A stretch of 64,000 nt of DNA, from assembly GCA_022705325.1 (NCBI GenBank), contig JAKJER010000021.1, positions 36,090 to 100,089 on the forward strand. Direction: 5' to 3'. Every line of letters begins with the position of its first letter. Position 1 is the first letter of the stretch. Positions 61,121-64,000 of the stretch are shown one piece after another. A model generated the notes under the pieces. The model searched no databases and was not told where the DNA came from. It was given only the letters and a program-made list of their open reading frames with translations. The stretch is from Planctomycetota bacterium (GTDB lineage: Bacteria; Planctomycetota; Phycisphaerae; SM23-33). A program made the translations under genes and the position numbers.

Positions 61121-64000
61121 CTAGACGACAAGAACCTGGAACTGGCCCTCCGCTTCCAGGCTCTCCGTCAGGTTGGAGTGATAGTCGGGCCGGGCGCCGG
61201 CCAGGTATCGCATGTACAGGCGGATGTTGGCGTCCACCGCCAGGCCGAACGGCCCCGCCCCGACCTGCTCGACGCCTCGCAGGATCACGGTGCCCAGCGT
61301 GGGAGCCGAGACGATACTGTTCTCGAACACCCCCGACGCGTTGGTGATCATGAATGTATTGATGGCAATGGGGCGGTTCGGATCGGCCGGGGCAAGGAAG
61401 TCGGCCGCTGCCGGAAGGCCCGCCACCGCGCCGGCCACGCCCGCCAGGACGAGGCTGTTGCGGCTCGACCCGGCCATGACCGCGTTAATGCCGTATCGCG
61501 CCCGCACTTCGACCCCGACCAGCGAACCCGTCACCGACAGCATCAACATCGAAACGCCTGACAGGCCCTTGTCCGTCAGCCGCAGAGAGGCCGACAGGTC
61601 GCCCCGCACCACCACCGAGTTGACGTACGCGGCCTGGAACGTGCCCGGTCCCCAGCCGGCGGCGACGACCGTGCCCCCACCAGCCGCCAGGACGATGCTC
61701 TGACTGGCGATCCCGCCCACCGCCGCCGACAGCAGGCTCAGCGAATATCCGTTGCGCTGGCCCGTCAGCGTCACCGTCGGCGAGAAGACTCCGCGGATGG
61801 CGACGATCGAGCCCACGTAGGCGGCCTGGATGGACCCGCCCGTCCACGAGGCGGCATAGACCGCGTTGGCCCCGCCGGCCAGCGTCAGGACCGTCCCGCT
61901 CACCGCCCCCAGCGCGTAGAACATGCTTACGCTGTTGCCCAGCCGGTCCACGTCGCTGAAGGTCACGTCGGCCTGGAACGCGCCGCGGCTCATCACCGTC
62001 GTTGCCCGCGGACCGGCCAGGCGGTCGCGGACGGTGTCGCTGTCCAGCCACTGCGAGACAATGAAGCTCGATATCGGCATGGCCGACTCGATGTCCGCGT
62101 CGGCTACGTTGGCGAACATCATCAGCACGGAGGCGTACTGGCCGGTCGCGGCGCCCACGCGTACGCGTCCGGTCAGGTCGCTGGTCGAGGCGACGATGCG
62201 GGCCAGCGATCCGTCGCTCTCGATTCCACCGATGCTGGTCCGCCCGCTGACGATCAGGGCGGAGCGATCACCCGTGCCGGACAGCAGGATGCGGTTGATG
62301 TCGCTGTCGGCGTTGGAGGCGAAGTACACGCTGCCCGTCCCGCCGCCGATCAGATAGACCAGCACGCGGTCGCCGCTGGCGTCGTTGAAACTCGCCCGCC
62401 CGTACTGGTCCAGGATAAGCGGGCGCGCGACGAGGATGTCGAACGACTGCACGGCTGAGGTATCCGCCCCGCCGTCGTCGGTCCCGCCGTCGTCGCTCAG
62501 GACGACCGTCACACGAACGGTGCCCGCCGCCGCCAGCGAAGGTGTGTACGTCAGCGTGCCGTTGGCGCTGACGGTCGGCTGGACGGAGAAGAACGACGGG
62601 TCAGCCGCCGTCACCGTGAACGTCAGGGTTTGGGCGGCCTCGTTGGCCGGTCCAGCCTGGATGGCCGACGCCCAGCCGGTCAGGCTCTGCGACCCAGCCT
62701 CGCGACTGACCCACAGATCCGCTCCGGCCAGGAAACTCGGCGCATCGTTGACCGGCGTGACGGTGACGCTCACCGTCGCCGGATCCGAGTACAACTCGCC
62801 GTCATGCGAGCGGAACGTGAAGCTGTCCGGACCGTTATAGTCATCCGCCGGCGTGTACACGTACGACCCGTTCGCCTGCATCACCACGTTGCCGTGGCTG
62901 GCTTGGGCAACCACCGCGAAGGTCAGCGGATCGTTCTCGATGTCGCTGCCGGTGACGCTGCCGCTCAGCGGCGTGTCTTCGTCCGTCCCCTGCGACTGAC
63001 CGTCCGCCGTCGGGGCGTCGTTCACAGCATTGAGAGTGATCTGGAATGTCTGCGACGCCGACGTGTCCTGCCCGCCCCGGTCCGTCCCGCCACTGTCCTT
63101 CACCCGTACCGTCACCGTCGCGCTGCCGTTGGCGTTGGCCGCCGGGGTGTAGCTCAACGTCCCGTCCGACGCGATCGCCGGCTGGACCGCGAACAGGGCT
63201 GTATTGTCATTGCTGACCAGGAAGCTCAACGACTGATCCGCCTCGTCTGCCGGACCCGCCGACAGGCCTGTGGCCCACCCAGCCGACGTCTGCACGCCGC
63301 TGTCTTCGTCCACCGTCTGGTCGGAGCCTCCAACGAACGATGGGGCGTCGTTCACAGCGTTAAGAGTGATCTGGAATGTCTGCGGCGCCGACGTGTTCTG
63401 CCCGCCCCGGTCCGTCCCCCCGTCGTCGGTCAGTCGCACCGTCACCGTTGCGCTGCCGTTGGCGTTGGCCGCCGGGGTGTAGCTCAACGTCCCGTCCGAC
63501 GCGATCGCCGGCTGAACCGCGAACAGGGCTGTATTGTCGTTGCTGACCAGGAAGCTCAACGACTGACCCGCCTCGTCTGCCGGGCCCGCCGACAAGCCTG
63601 TGGCCCACCCAGCCGACGTCTGCGGACCGCTGTCTTCGTCCACCGTCTGGTCGGAGCCTCCAACGAACGATGGGGCGTCGTTCACAGCAGCCACCGTCAC
63701 GCTTACCGTCGCCAGTTCCGAGTACAAGTCGCCGTCATACGAGCGGAATGTGAAGCTGTCCGGGCCGTTGTAATCATCCGCCGGCGTGTACACGTACGAC
63801 CCGTCTGCCTGCATTACCACACTGCCGTGCGAAGGTTCGTCGACCACCGCGAAGGTCAGTGGATCGTTCTCGATGTCGTCGCCGGTGACGCTGCTGCTCA
63901 GCGGAGTGTCTTCGTCCGTCCCCTGCGACTGACCGTCCGCCGTCGGGGCGTCGTTCACCGCAGCCACTGTCACGCTTACCGTCGCCGGATCAGAGTACAA
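61121..64000 (-). CDS. Very large surface protein with cadherin-like repeats, 5' end outside window
   Basis: At least 959 residues; the frame continues beyond the right edge. Two kinds of tandem repeat alternate: a 'tandem-95'/VCBS-like unit (GTDEDTPLSGSVTGSDIEND, YVYTPADDYNGPDSFTFRS) and a second unit (GGSDQTVDEDSG, NDNTALFAVQPAIASDGTLS), each ending 'VNDAP'. These are calcium-binding beta-sandwich modules of secreted adhesins. The last about 430 residues are a different beta-rich region with repeats such as SIQAAYVGSIVAIRG and TFQAAYVNSVVVRG, perhaps a beta-solenoid anchor. No PEP-CTERM motif is visible at the C-terminus. Probably an outer-surface adhesin. Confidence 0.85.
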   Translation of the reverse strand: MYSDPATVSVTVAAVNDAPTADGQSQGTDEDTPLSSSVTGDDIENDPLTFAVVDEPSHGSVVMQADGSYVYTPADDYNGPDSFTFRSYDGDLYSELATVSVTVAAVNDAPSFVGGSDQTVDEDSGPQTSAGWATGLSAGPADEAGQSLSFLVSNDNTALFAVQPAIASDGTLSYTPAANANGSATVTVRLTDDGGTDRGGQNTSAPQTFQITLNAVNDAPSFVGGSDQTVDEDSGVQTSAGWATGLSAGPADEADQSLSFLVSNDNTALFAVQPAIASDGTLSYTPAANANGSATVTVRVKDSGGTDRGGQDTSASQTFQITLNAVNDAPTADGQSQGTDEDTPLSGSVTGSDIENDPLTFAVVAQASHGNVVMQANGSYVYTPADDYNGPDSFTFRSHDGELYSDPATVSVTVTPVNDAPSFLAGADLWVSREAGSQSLTGWASAIQAGPANEAAQTLTFTVTAADPSFFSVQPTVSANGTLTYTPSLAAAGTVRVTVVLSDDGGTDDGGADTSAVQSFDILVARPLILDQYGRASFNDASGDRVLVYLIGGGTGSVYFASNADSDINRILLSGTGDRSALIVSGRTSIGGIESDGSLARIVASTSDLTGRVRVGAATGQYASVLMMFANVADADIESAMPISSFIVSQWLDSDTVRDRLAGPRATTVMSRGAFQADVTFSDVDRLGNSVSMFYALGAVSGTVLTLAGGANAVYAASWTGGSIQAAYVGSIVAIRGVFSPTVTLTGQRNGYSLSLLSAAVGGIASQSIVLAAGGGTVVAAGWGPGTFQAAYVNSVVVRGDLSASLRLTDKGLSGVSMLMLSVTGSLVGVEVRARYGINAVMAGSSRNSLVLAGVAGAVAGLPAAADFLAPADPNRPIAINTFMITNASGVFENSIVSAPTLGTVILRGVEQVGAGPFGLAVDANIRLYMRYLAGARPDYHSNLTESLEAEGQFQVLVV
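63023..63686. repeat. Near-identical tandem DNA repeats of 330 bases within the surface-protein gene
   Basis: The stretch from about 63023 repeats from about 63353 with only scattered changes (110 codons per unit, in frame). The other module type (about 62750-63010) recurs at about 63690-63960. Near-identity at DNA level points to recent duplication or gene conversion and makes the array prone to length change. Confidence 0.75.

Noticed and set aside
63023..63960. CRISPR array
   Set aside because: The long repeats are in-frame protein modules without short constant repeats and unique spacers; no cas genes are present.

Overview
The window looks like a chromosomal stretch from a planctomycete, most likely of the Phycisphaerae/Sedimentisphaerales kind. 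The evidence is high GC, Tat-exported sulfatases and Gfo/Idh/MocA proteins, an exported HzsA-like/dihaem/SUMF1 protein, a PEP-CTERM protein with autotransporter-type beta-strand repeats, an S26 signal peptidase with N-terminal membrane repeats and a zinc ribbon, and a very large cadherin-like surface protein. No rRNA, phage, transposase or CRISPR array was found. One tRNA-Leu(GAG) is present. The lineage is an inference from gene content.

Layout. 1-10.6 kb: end of an unidentified gene; a 26-residue very basic protein resembling the bS22/COX24 family; a Tat-dependent sulfatase; a Fic protein; a giant HzsA-like multidomain protein; a signal peptidase homologue whose nucleophile Ser is Ala; an antitoxin-like protein. 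10.7-20.5 kb: second sulfatase, PQQ-type beta-propeller, small protein, methyltransferase, BNR_4 protein, and a convergent PEP-CTERM protein separated from it by an 86-base inverted repeat. 20.7-29.7 kb (minus strand): a glycan-degradation operon (six-hairpin hydrolase, polysaccharide deacetylase, GH36-like galactosidase with NPCBM), then zwf-pgl. 29.8-34.5 kb: membrane protein, beta-CASP nuclease, two TPM-domain proteins. 34.5-36.6 kb (minus strand): what looks like a partly decayed anaerobe-type sigma-54 regulon (PAS-Fis regulator lacking its AAA+ core, tandem TTGCA-N3-TGCAA dyads, a stub of TrmO, an MBL hydrolase, a DUF3795 protein). 36.7-43.1 kb: esterase, a DUF4956-VTC-CotH block, alpha/beta hydrolase and third sulfatase. 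43.3-46.2 kb (minus strand): Gfo/Idh/MocA oxidoreductase and a four-gene operon with YjbQ. 46.3-52.7 kb: L-rhamnose cluster (rhaA, NCS1-like permease, GH78). 52.7-57.5 kb: Ca-binding-repeat protein, second Gfo/Idh/MocA protein, exported nitrilase, membrane protein, two overlapping small helical proteins, tRNA-Leu. 57.8-64 kb: rpoD with a good promoter, a nucleotidyltransferase toxin-antitoxin-like pair, leuD, and the 3' part of a repeat-rich surface protein running off the right edge.

Taken together the genes describe a marine or sediment polysaccharide degrader. Sulfatases, a GH78 rhamnosidase, a BNR_4 protein, a deacetylase and galactosidase-type enzymes would act outside the inner membrane on sulfated, rhamnose-containing glycans. 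RhaA and a permease would handle released rhamnose, and zwf/pgl the oxidative pentose phosphate route. The most unusual items are the mini PAS-Fis regulator with its operators, the Ser-less signal peptidase, and the HzsA/dihaem/SUMF1/discoidin fusion.
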